From: Pseudomonadota bacterium | GTDB lineage: Bacteria > Pseudomonadota > Gammaproteobacteria > Steroidobacterales > Steroidobacteraceae | Direction of reading: 5' to 3' | DNA length: 64,000 bases | Assembly (NCBI GenBank): GCA_019352035.1 | Contig: JABBNZ010000007.1 | Coordinates: forward strand, 1-64,000 | Part shown: piece after piece, positions 27,280 to 35,106 of the stretch | Numbering within the stretch: the stretch's first letter is position 1 | Layout of the letters: each line of letters opens with the position of its first letter | Notes under the pieces: generated by a model | The model's database searches: none | What the model saw: the letters and a program-made list of their open reading frames with translations, nothing else | Told to the model about the DNA's origin: nothing | Position numbers and translations under genes: made by a program

Positions 27280-27410
27280 CCCAAACATGCAATCTCCGTG
27301 CCGGCGACGCCGCCGGCGGCTTCCGCTCGCCTCCTCTATTTAGATAGTTGGCACCGGTGGGATTTTCCGGCATTTTTTTGCCATTGGGATCGGAAGCGGT
27401 GGAGGAACCC

Positions 27411-28091
27411 ATGATCTTCGTCGTTGATGCCGCGGCGCGCAGGCACTTCGCGGCGGACCTGGCGATCATGCATCGCCAGCGCAAGGCTGTGTTCGTCGAC
27501 TGCGCCGGCTGGAAGATCCCCGTAGTGGCCGGTCAGGAAGCCGACTGCTACGACCTGTTGCAGGACAGCGTATACCTGCTGGCCAAGGAACAGCCGCGCG
27601 GACCGGTGCTGGCCTCGGCGCGCCTGCTCACGACCACGGGGCCGCATCTGATGCAGGTCCTCTATGCACGAGCGGACCTGGCCGCTGTTCCCTCCGGCCC
27701 AAAGGTATGGGAAGCATCGCGATACTGCTCGGACCCGGGAATCGCGGGCCGCAGCAAGCGGCTGGGTCTCCTCTGGGAAGTCATCTGCGGAGTCATGGAG
27801 ACGGCCCTCGCGCACGGCGTCAATCAGGTGATCTTTGCGGCCAACCGGGCGCTGCTGCCCCTTGCCCTCCACTGCGGCTGGCAGGCGAGCATCGTCGGGC
27901 CGACCCAGAAGGACGGCGACGACGAGTTCACGGCCGTCGCCGCATCCATGACAGTGCAAGGCCTGCGCAATGTCCGTGAGCGCTACGGCATTGCGGCGCC
28001 GATCACCTTCGCGGTCGGTGCGCACCCAGAAAGCGGCAACACCCCGGCTCACCCGAACGTTCGGCCGCCACAGCATGCGCGCGCGCCATGA
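27411..28091 (+). CDS. luxI: Acyl-homoserine-lactone synthase (LuxI family)
   Basis: A 226-aa autoinducer synthase that would join an acyl chain to S-adenosylmethionine. The ATG at 27411 has GGAGGA four bases upstream. The conserved LuxI residues are present with canonical spacing: R24, F28 and W34 (HRQRKAVFVDCAGW), D45 and D48 (EADCYD), R71 (ASARLL), E101 and R104 (WEASRYC). LLTTTGPHLM is the usual substrate-pocket block. A C-terminal proline-rich tail of about 20 residues is extra. Its stop overlaps the phyH start by 4 bp. The acyl chain made cannot be read from sequence. Confidence 0.9.
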   Translation: MIFVVDAAARRHFAADLAIMHRQRKAVFVDCAGWKIPVVAGQEADCYDLLQDSVYLLAKEQPRGPVLASARLLTTTGPHLMQVLYARADLAAVPSGPKVWEASRYCSDPGIAGRSKRLGLLWEVICGVMETALAHGVNQVIFAANRALLPLALHCGWQASIVGPTQKDGDDEFTAVAASMTVQGLRNVRERYGIAAPITFAVGAHPESGNTPAHPNVRPPQHARAP

Positions 28092-28936
28092 CCTCCCCCG
28101 ACACCACCCCGGCCCTCGACCTCCTGCGCTCGAAGGGCTACGTGATCTTCGACCGGCTGCTCTCCGAGGAGCTGGTGGATCGAGTCTGCGCTGAGCTCGA
28201 GCCCTGGTTCAGGCAGACACCGCATTGCCAGGGAGACTTCTACGGCTGGGCTACGACCCGACTCGGCTCCGTGCTGCTCAAATCACCGAGTTCACACGGC
28301 CTCGTGCTCCATCCTCTGCTGCTGTCCCTGATGAACCAGGTGCTGGGCCCGCACTGCGACTGGTATCAGCTCAATCTCAGCCAGGCCGTCCGCCTGCACC
28401 CGGGGCAGCGCCAGCAAGTGCCCCACAGGGATGAGGAAATGTGGCACTGCCAGAAAAACGGCATCGAATACCTGGTCAACGTCATGTGGGCCCTGTCGGA
28501 GTTCACCGAGGAAAACGGCGCGACGCTCCTCTGGCCGCGCAGCCACTACCAGCGGCTCTCCCGCGAGCTCGACAGCGCGGGAGCCGCGATCGGGGCGATG
28601 CCGCGCGGCTCCGCCCTGGTCTACCTGGGCTCGGTCACCCACTGCGCAGGGGCCAACCGCAGTCCTCACCCCCGAACCGGCCTCATCTTCAGCTACTCGC
28701 TGGGGTGGCTGAAGCCTTACGAGAATCCGTTCCTCTCGTATCCGCCGCCCGTCGCGAAGGGATTCCCGCCGGCACTGCGGGATCTCATCGGCTATCGCAT
28801 CCATCGGCCGAATCTCGGCGGATATGAGGGGCAAGACCCTTCAGTGCTGTTTGAGACTTCATCACACACATTGCCCGCGATCGATGCCATCCCGGACTCA
28901 ATTGCACGAGAGCTGAAAGCATTCTACCAAGCGTAA
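28088..28936 (+). CDS. Phytanoyl-CoA dioxygenase (PhyH) family protein
   Basis: A 282-aa Fe(II)/2-oxoglutarate-dependent oxygenase. The iron triad is visible as H113 and D115 in VPHRDEEMW and H185 in GSVTHCAGANRS, with a downstream Arg (HPRTGLIFSYS) to hold 2-oxoglutarate. The jelly-roll core includes NVMWALSEFTEENGATLLWP, typical of PhyH. Translational coupling to luxI (ATGA) makes a role in the quorum circuit likely, for example hydroxylating the acyl-homoserine lactone, its acyl precursor or a co-regulated metabolite. The substrate is unknown. Confidence 0.85.
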   Translation: MTSPDTTPALDLLRSKGYVIFDRLLSEELVDRVCAELEPWFRQTPHCQGDFYGWATTRLGSVLLKSPSSHGLVLHPLLLSLMNQVLGPHCDWYQLNLSQAVRLHPGQRQQVPHRDEEMWHCQKNGIEYLVNVMWALSEFTEENGATLLWPRSHYQRLSRELDSAGAAIGAMPRGSALVYLGSVTHCAGANRSPHPRTGLIFSYSLGWLKPYENPFLSYPPPVAKGFPPALRDLIGYRIHRPNLGGYEGQDPSVLFETSSHTLPAIDAIPDSIARELKAFYQA

Positions 28937-29024
28937 TCACGAGTGGATTGCCCATTACCCTCTCCACCCAGACGAACCGGGACAGCCTACCACCCAAGAC
29001 CATCAGCACTTGACGGAACGTCTC

Positions 29025-30029
29025 ATGCCCAGGACTCAAAGCCACTCCCGTCAGAAATCCATGCCTTCCACGTCACTGCAGCCCAGTAGCCCGGTAACTC
29101 GGGGCGAACGGCGGCTCATCAATCCCTTTCGCTGCCGCGTATGGACGCAGCACTCCCGCCCGGAGGAACAGCTGACGGAAGCCGCCTGCAAGTCCTTAAG
29201 GGAGTCAATCGACAAGAATGGTCAGCATCAGCCGGCCCTAGGGCGGCCCATCAACGACGATCCCAGCTGCGACGTCGAGATCATTTGTGGCGCCCGCAGA
29301 CACTCCGCCGCTCTTGCCCTGCGGCAAGATCTCCTGATAGAGCTTAGGGACCTCAGCGACGCCGAGGCATACGTTGCAATGTACGAAGAGAACGCAGAAC
29401 GCAAAGATGACTGTCCGTATGTTCAAGGCCAGATTCTACGCCGGGCACTGCACTCCAGCGCATACTCCTCCCAAGAAGGTCTGGCCCGCGCATTCCGCCT
29501 CTCTCATTCCAAAGTACAACGGCTGCTCATGATTTCCCAGTTGCCCAGCATCATCATTAGTGCATTCCAGTCTCCAAACGACATTCGCGAAAGCTGGGGC
29601 GTGGCGCTGTACCAACTCTGGAAGGCAAGTGATCCCGAGCACGCACTAACCGCCCGCGCGCGGGCGATTGTGCACAGGCCAGAACGAATGCCGGCGCGGA
29701 ATGTGTATGCCGCCTTGACCACCGCCAACGCCGCCAAACCGTCGAACCATAGGCTCCATCGGAGTATCCCGGTTTACGGTCGCAATCACATCATTCTGTT
29801 TCGCGAACAAGAGCAGGTCGCACACTTCACCTTCACCGTCCCCAAAACGATGCTCACCCAACACCGGCGCGAAGCCTTGACTCAGGCAATGCTGAAGATC
29901 CTGGATATCGAAACGGCTCCACCCGCCAAAAACAGCAACCTGAGTGACGTCAACGCCCGTAGCATCCCAACACCTTCAGCCGACAATGACTTGCGCACTC
30001 CAGCGTCTGGACTCCAGCCACAACACTAA
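29025..30029 (+). CDS. ParB-like partition/nuclease-domain protein, no ParA partner
   Basis: A protein of about 334 aa. Residues about 25-115 resemble the ParB N-terminal domain: INPFRCRVW, SIDKNGQHQPALGRPI, EIICGARRHSAALALR (box II-like G-x-RR) and LSDAEAYVAMYEENAERKDD. A helix-turn-helix with SSQEGLARAFRLSHSKVQRL and LLMISQLPSIIISAF follows. The last 60 residues are polar and low-complexity. No parA, origin or plasmid gene accompanies it. It stands at the left end of the low-GC lasso island, tail to tail with the ABC exporter gene. It may be a DNA-binding regulator of the cluster or a relic of a mobile element. A TTG 15 bases upstream is an alternative start. Confidence 0.75.
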   Translation: MPRTQSHSRQKSMPSTSLQPSSPVTRGERRLINPFRCRVWTQHSRPEEQLTEAACKSLRESIDKNGQHQPALGRPINDDPSCDVEIICGARRHSAALALRQDLLIELRDLSDAEAYVAMYEENAERKDDCPYVQGQILRRALHSSAYSSQEGLARAFRLSHSKVQRLLMISQLPSIIISAFQSPNDIRESWGVALYQLWKASDPEHALTARARAIVHRPERMPARNVYAALTTANAAKPSNHRLHRSIPVYGRNHIILFREQEQVAHFTFTVPKTMLTQHRREALTQAMLKILDIETAPPAKNSNLSDVNARSIPTPSADNDLRTPASGLQPQH

Positions 30030-30220
30030 TAACCTTCCTGGGGGCAGCGTGTCCATACGCGCGCTCACAGCAACACAGTCCTTGTAATGTCGTCGCCCCA
30101 TGCGACCACTCGACCCGAGGCACGAAAGCGCCGCATCCTTCGCAAATCACCCATGCAATTTCCACTTTTCTGTCAAACGATCCCGTCGACGTTACCATAC
30201 ACCCGTACTCCAGGCCCACT

Positions 30221-31990
30221 TCACCCTATCACCCTCCTATTACCCTGCGCATTCCAAAGTTCTGCATATATCCCATTCCGCCTCAGCAACCCACCGTGCG
30301 TACCTCGCTCAGCAATATCGCCATTCTCGAGCACCACGATCTCATCGGCATACTCAACCGCCGAAAGGCGGTGAGCAATGACTATTGTCGTACTCGTCAG
30401 CGCTACCGCTCGAAGACTTCGCAATATTTCACCTTCTGTCCGACTGTCTAGCGAAGAAGTCGCCTCATCGAAAACATAAATCTTTGGCGATTTGAGCACC
30501 GCTCGCGCAATGGAGATGCGCTGCCGCTCGCCTCCCGAGAGTTTCATACCCCTCTCTCCCACAACCGTGTCATACCGGCTCGGAAGATTCATGATGACGT
30601 CATGCAGCTGAGCCACCCCGGCAGCCTCCTGAATCTGCTCCAACGTGGCCTCCGCACACCCAAGCGATATGTTGTATCGAACGGTCTCATCAAAAAGCAT
30701 CGTTTCTTGCGGAACAACCGCAATGACACGTCGCAATTCCCGGAGGCTTAGCAATTGAATTGGGATTCCATCGAGCAGAATCGCACCACTTTCCGGCTCC
30801 AGCAAACGCATCAAGAGCCGAACGATCGTCGATTTCCCCGATCCGCTCCGCCCCACGATGCCGAGAACTTTCCCACCAGCCACGCCGAAACTGACACTTC
30901 TCAGCACTTGGCGGTGGCAACCATATGAAAGACTTATTCCTTCAAATTCGACGGTACCCGGTCCCGAACCCAGGTGTTGCCCACTCTGGGACTTCTCCGT
31001 TGCCTCTCGAAACAGCCGTACGAGCCTGTCAAGCATGGCTACTCCAGAAGATAGTCCCTGGTTCGCATAGCCCATCATTTCAATTGGCCGCACAACCTGT
31101 AATGCATAGGTGTTCACCAAAACGAAGTCTCCAAGCGTCATGCGCCCCCGCCGCACTTCATCCGAAGCATAGAAAATAGTACCGCCCACGAAGGCGGCGA
31201 AGATGGCGGACGTCACGACCCCATTCAAGGCAGACCGCATGCAAAACCCCAGCGATTCAGATTCCGCATGACTCAGCGCACTCGAAACGCGACGTTGCAC
31301 CAGCGTCTCGGCACAAAAATACTTTACGGTCTCGTAGTTGAGCAACCCGTCTGTCATCACCGCGGCCGCGTCGATCCGCGCGGCCATCGCTCGGCGCGCC
31401 GACCTGTTCAGAGGCTGAACTGAGCACCCGAATGCAATGGAATAGGCCGCGACTGCGCCAAACAACAGAAACAGAAATCCCGGGGCTACAACACGTAGCA
31501 GTACAACAAGGACTGTCCCCAACTCGACCAATACCGGAATGTAGGTGAATACCAAATGGTGCAAGATACTGCGCAACCCCGCCAGGCCGCTATCAAGAGT
31601 CTCGGTTACCGCCCCAGTCTTCCGGTCAAGATGAAATCTCAGCGGCAAGTGCATAAGGTGTGCGAAGAGGCCCTCACTTAGGTTGCGAAGGATTCTCTGC
31701 CGCGCTCGCGCAAAGCTTAGCTCTCGGATCTCATTTATGGTCCTGGCGAGCCAAAGCGACCCCACATAGAACACCAGTAACAGCGACACGGAGACGGATT
31801 GCTTCGCTCGCCCGCCAATCAGTGTGTTCACAATGACGCGCAGCACCGCAGGACCGATCGCAGTCAGCATGGCCGCGGCGATCACGAGGACCAGGACATT
31901 TGCCAGCCTGCATCTCACGGAAGGCGTTGCTGCCTTCCACAGCATGCGCAGTATTTCGCGAAGGCCGACTGTCGAATGTGGCGGTTGCAT
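30221..31990 (-). CDS. ABC exporter (fused permease-ATPase) of the lasso peptide cluster
   Basis: About 589 aa from the ATG at 31990 (a longer start at 32053 adds 21 residues; neither has a good ribosome site). The N-terminal half is a six-helix ABC exporter domain (VLVLVIAAAMLTAIGPAVLR, YVGSLWLARTINEIRELSFA, FLFLLFGAVAAYSIAFG). The ATPase has Walker A GIVGRSGSGKST, signature LSGGERQRISIARAVL, Walker B KIYVFDEATSSLD and the switch His in IVIAHRLS. It belongs to the ATM1-like group, the same architecture as the McjD immunity exporters of lasso peptides. It is divergent from the precursor gene across a 321-bp region. Likely role: exporting the mature peptide and giving immunity. Confidence 0.87.
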   Translation of the reverse strand: MQPPHSTVGLREILRMLWKAATPSVRCRLANVLVLVIAAAMLTAIGPAVLRVIVNTLIGGRAKQSVSVSLLLVFYVGSLWLARTINEIRELSFARARQRILRNLSEGLFAHLMHLPLRFHLDRKTGAVTETLDSGLAGLRSILHHLVFTYIPVLVELGTVLVVLLRVVAPGFLFLLFGAVAAYSIAFGCSVQPLNRSARRAMAARIDAAAVMTDGLLNYETVKYFCAETLVQRRVSSALSHAESESLGFCMRSALNGVVTSAIFAAFVGGTIFYASDEVRRGRMTLGDFVLVNTYALQVVRPIEMMGYANQGLSSGVAMLDRLVRLFREATEKSQSGQHLGSGPGTVEFEGISLSYGCHRQVLRSVSFGVAGGKVLGIVGRSGSGKSTIVRLLMRLLEPESGAILLDGIPIQLLSLRELRRVIAVVPQETMLFDETVRYNISLGCAEATLEQIQEAAGVAQLHDVIMNLPSRYDTVVGERGMKLSGGERQRISIARAVLKSPKIYVFDEATSSLDSRTEGEILRSLRAVALTSTTIVIAHRLSAVEYADEIVVLENGDIAERGTHGGLLRRNGIYAELWNAQGNRRVIG

Positions 31991-32178
31991 AGCCTGCAGC
32001 ACAAAGGCCGAAGATTTGCCGTTCTCTCGAAAGGCTACGCATCCGATTTGCATCCGACAAGACAGTCTCGCTCATTCGTCATGGCGACCCAAGTTGGGCG
32101 ACCGCAACCCATTGACCCGGCTCTCCTTGTGACCACTCAGGTCGCGTTTAGCGCGCCTCCATGAGTCGCATTATCTTG

Positions 32179-32214
32179 AATGGGAGCCGAGACCTGCGCA
32201 TACGAACTCCCATT
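32179..32214. promoter_or_regulatory. Inverted repeat in the exporter/precursor promoter region
   Basis: AATGGGAG (32179-32186) and CTCCCATT (32207-32214) are perfect 8-bp arms separated by 20 bases, about 100 bp upstream of the lasso precursor start. It could be an operator or a leader-RNA hairpin. No convincing sigma-70 promoter was found; the neighbouring ECF sigma factors may recognise this region. Confidence 0.35.
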
Positions 32215-32311
32215 GACTAACGATGTTGTCGGCCGCAGGCTCACACTTGCCTTCGCGGAGAACGGCGCCGCTTCGCGCTCGGCGAGTGTCACATCAATTG
32301 AGGAGACGACC

Positions 32312-32410
32312 ATGATTGTTGAACTCGGATCTGTGAAATCGAAGACAATGGGCCTGACGGTCGTGACGACCGAGTCCAGTTCCGCGCAGCCCGGACCTCA
32401 GCAGCCCTGA
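32312..32410 (+). CDS. Lasso peptide precursor (A gene)
   Basis: A 32-codon gene encoding leader MIVELGSVKSKTM and core GLTVVTTESSSAQPGPQQP. The leader has the ELGSV motif and the Thr at position -2 that define proteobacterial lasso leaders. Core residue 1 is Gly and residue 8 is Glu, the only acidic residue of the core, so a Gly1-Glu8 macrolactam with an 11-residue tail is predicted. GAGGAG lies seven bases before the ATG and decides the start. The same frame is open to an ATG at 32180, but that has no ribosome site. The gene is followed by a hairpin and then the B and C genes on the same strand. The 13-residue leader is short for the family. Confidence 0.85.
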   Translation: MIVELGSVKSKTMGLTVVTTESSSAQPGPQQP

Positions 32411-32444
32411 TCAGGACCATTCCGCTCACTTAGGATGAGCTTTT

Positions 32445-32472
32445 GGGGCGTGCAGCATTGGCTGCACGCCCC
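32445..32472 (+). terminator. Hairpin between precursor and processing genes (attenuator)
   Basis: GGGGCGTGCAGC and GCTGCACGCCCC pair perfectly over 12 bp around the loop ATTG, 34 bp after the precursor stop and 29 bp before the B gene. ATCTCTCT follows instead of a pure T-run. Such a structure would terminate part of transcription, giving much more precursor mRNA than enzyme mRNA; similar stem-loops are described between A and B genes of other lasso clusters. Confidence 0.75.
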
Positions 32473-32501
32473 ATCTCTCTGAATGCGACAGGCAGGCACG
32501 T

Positions 32502-33218
32502 ATGACGCCCCGGTATCTGCTCAGCCAGCACTCCTACATCTGCGTCGATCGTCACTTTTGCGTGATCCTCGATGCCGAGTGCGATTCCTACATTGCCTTA
32601 CCGCGAATGACCATGGAGCACATGTCACCTTGCCTATCCGGCTGGCTTAGCCAAAGGGGATCGGGCCTCTCTGGGGCGCTCACGTCAGATCTCGACGAGA
32701 TCGCACGACATCTCCTGAGGAGGGGGATACTGACCACCTCAACGCGCCACGGCAAGCCGGTACGTCCGGCGATCATCCCGCGCGCTCATGAAAGCCTCGG
32801 AGAGTCCGATACGAAGCTTCCCTGGCGCTCAACCATGCGATTTTCAGCAGCAGCTGCACGATCGCTCATCTGGGCCAGCAGGCGCCTCTCGCACCACGCC
32901 CTTCTATCTACAATCCGGACGATTGTCTTGTACCGGGATCATGACCACCGCTTCCAAGCGCGACCAGACATATCCCGCATAAGTGCCCTAATTGCGGCAT
33001 TCAACTCCTGGCGGGGCTTCGCTTCCCGGCCAAATGCATGCCTCTACGACTCCCTAGCGGCTCTTCACTTCCTAACGCAGTACGAGATATTTCCATCGTT
33101 GATCTTTGGCGTAGTAGCCGAACCATTTCAGGCTCACTGCTGGCTCCAATACGATGGCCTTATACTGAACGATAGCCTTTCCCATGTGATCGACTACACA
33201 CCGATCATGCTCGTATAA
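32502..33218 (+). CDS. Lasso peptide B protein: RRE domain fused to transglutaminase-like leader protease
   Basis: A 238-aa maturation enzyme. The N-terminal 85 residues (YLLSQHSYICVDRHFCVILD, then a helical DLDEIARHLLRRGIL) resemble the PqqD-like RiPP recognition element that grips the leader. The C-terminal domain is a transglutaminase-like cysteine protease with a candidate triad C180 (RPNACLYDSLAALHFL), H212 (FQAHCWLQYDG) and D224 (LILNDS). It would cut between Met-1 and Gly1 of the precursor, freeing the amine for ring closure. The fused B form is usual in proteobacteria. It sits between the attenuator hairpin and the C gene, 13 bp before the latter. Confidence 0.87.
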   Translation: MTPRYLLSQHSYICVDRHFCVILDAECDSYIALPRMTMEHMSPCLSGWLSQRGSGLSGALTSDLDEIARHLLRRGILTTSTRHGKPVRPAIIPRAHESLGESDTKLPWRSTMRFSAAAARSLIWASRRLSHHALLSTIRTIVLYRDHDHRFQARPDISRISALIAAFNSWRGFASRPNACLYDSLAALHFLTQYEIFPSLIFGVVAEPFQAHCWLQYDGLILNDSLSHVIDYTPIMLV

Positions 33219-33231
33219 CTCTATCCCCGTC

Positions 33232-35106
33232 ATGTATCCGTTTATCGCACTCCTGTGGGACCCGACCGAAGCAGACGCCTCGGCCGCTGCCCAAAGACTG
33301 ACCGCAACCATTCGCGAAGCCCTTCTGAACTACCGACCAGCTCTCGTCGCCGATGGCTTCGCCGTTCTGACGGATTCCCCGGCCGGAAACTCCATGCGTC
33401 TCTATCAACTGCAGGAGCAAGCCGGCGTAGTGCTTGGCCGCTTGTTTCCCATGGACATGGATCATTGCCATGCCAATTGGTCGTGGTCGCCCTCCATCTC
33501 GGATACGGCCGAAATCGTACGGAGTCAGGGGCAATGGCTCATACGCAATATGTGGGGGAGCTATATCGCGCTGATACGGAATTCTCGCAGCCTTGAAAGC
33601 TTTGTCATTCGAGACTGCTCCGGAAAGCTCCCCTGCTATCGACTGAAGCATTCGCGCGTCGATGTGATTTTCTCCGACCCGGCCGATCTGCAAGCCATCG
33701 GCCTTATTTCAAAGTCGCTCAATTGGAGGTATATACAGGCCTTTCTCTACGCCAGCCAGGTGCAGATTCGAGACACAGCACTCCAAAGTGTGACGGAGCT
33801 GCTGGCTGGCGATTGCTTTCATAGATCATCCGCGACCGTCTACTCGCAACACTCCGCCTGGAGTCCTCACTCAGTTTTCGCGCAGCCCTGCATTCGTGAC
33901 TTCGATTACGCCGTCGATCAGGTACGCTCGGTCACGCTCGGCTGCATCGGAGCATGGGCATCCACCTACGACAGAATTCTTCACAGCCTCTCGGGCGGGC
34001 TCGATTCAACAGTCGTCCTGGCTTGCTTGAGCCGCAGCCAACGACCACCTCACGTTGTTTGTATAAATACATTCGGCGCCAGGAGTGCGGAAGACGAACG
34101 CTCGTTTGCACGACTGGCCGCCTCGTCCGCGAACGTAGAACTCCAGGAGATTCCGATTATCTCGGAACGGCTCGTGATAGATGATGCTCTCACCGACCTC
34201 CCTTTAACCGCCAAGCCGTCAATCCCGGGCACAATTGGCACGCTGGGCGTCGCGGCACTCAATGAACTAGGTCAACGCTTCGCCGCTGAGAGCATTTGGA
34301 CTGGCCAGGGCGGCGATCACCTGTTTCTGCAGACACTACTGCCTCTTGCCCCGCTCGACTATGTTCACCTGCACGGATACCGCCCGGCGGTGTTGAAGTC
34401 GCTACGGGATGCCGCCCGGCTTTCCGGACTGGGCTACTGGCGCGCCCTGTCACTTCTTTGGAATGGACCCTTCGAGCACATAGCGCATACCGTCGACACA
34501 AGTCATGCTGCCAGGCACCCGTTTCTTGCGCCGGACCTAAGATCATGTCCCCCTGGAGAATATCTTGCACACCCATGGTGGAAGGCTCCTTCGCAATCCC
34601 TACCACCCGGCCGACGCATGCAGGTCACTGCGCTTTCGGAGGTGTTGAATCGTCATCGTCCCTTGCCCCGACTGCAAACGACCTATGAGCACCACCCTCT
34701 ACTCTCTCAACCGCTGTTGGAGTTGTGCCTAAGAATTCCGTCTTACTTGCACCTCCACGGTGGGATAGACCGAGCTGTTGAGAGATCGGCGTTCGCAAAT
34801 CTCATTCCGGACCGAATAGCTTCCCGACGTCAGAAAGGGCAAAGCACCTTTTCAATATTGGATACGCTTCACCGCAGCGACGGATACATTCGTGATCTGC
34901 TACTCGGGGGCGTTCTCAGCCACGAGGGCATTATCGATCGAGCGGCACTCGCCCCCTACTTGGAAGGGCACCGGCCACTCGAACTCCAGATCCTCTTTCC
35001 ATTCCTTTCCTGTATAGCGGCTGAGCTATGGATCCGTAATTCCCTCAATCATCTATCAGCCATTCGGCCACCGGCCGCCCTCTCCGGCCACCGTCCACGG
35101 TCCTAG
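33232..35106 (+). CDS. Lasso peptide macrolactam synthetase (C protein, asparagine-synthetase-like)
   Basis: A 624-aa ATP-dependent cyclase that would adenylate Glu8 of the core and join it to the Gly1 amine. The N-terminal domain resembles class II glutamine amidotransferases but begins MYPFIALLWD without the catalytic Cys2, as expected for lasso cyclases, which use no glutamine. The synthetase domain carries the pyrophosphate loop LHSLSGGLDSTVVLACL near residue 255, INTFGARSAEDERSFARLAA and WTGQGGDHLF. It directly follows the B gene and its last 51 bp overlap the 3' end of the convergent isopeptidase gene. Codon use is less GC-rich than in the flanking chromosome. Confidence 0.9.
   Translation: MYPFIALLWDPTEADASAAAQRLTATIREALLNYRPALVADGFAVLTDSPAGNSMRLYQLQEQAGVVLGRLFPMDMDHCHANWSWSPSISDTAEIVRSQGQWLIRNMWGSYIALIRNSRSLESFVIRDCSGKLPCYRLKHSRVDVIFSDPADLQAIGLISKSLNWRYIQAFLYASQVQIRDTALQSVTELLAGDCFHRSSATVYSQHSAWSPHSVFAQPCIRDFDYAVDQVRSVTLGCIGAWASTYDRILHSLSGGLDSTVVLACLSRSQRPPHVVCINTFGARSAEDERSFARLAASSANVELQEIPIISERLVIDDALTDLPLTAKPSIPGTIGTLGVAALNELGQRFAAESIWTGQGGDHLFLQTLLPLAPLDYVHLHGYRPAVLKSLRDAARLSGLGYWRALSLLWNGPFEHIAHTVDTSHAARHPFLAPDLRSCPPGEYLAHPWWKAPSQSLPPGRRMQVTALSEVLNRHRPLPRLQTTYEHHPLLSQPLLELCLRIPSYLHLHGGIDRAVERSAFANLIPDRIASRRQKGQSTFSILDTLHRSDGYIRDLLLGGVLSHEGIIDRAALAPYLEGHRPLELQILFPFLSCIAAELWIRNSLNHLSAIRPPAALSGHRPRS

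Noticed and set aside
32180-32311. Longer lasso precursor starting at the ATG at 32180
   Set aside because: No ribosome site at that ATG, and the extension shows no leader-like features; GAGGAG strongly favours 32312. Kept as an open question in the findings.
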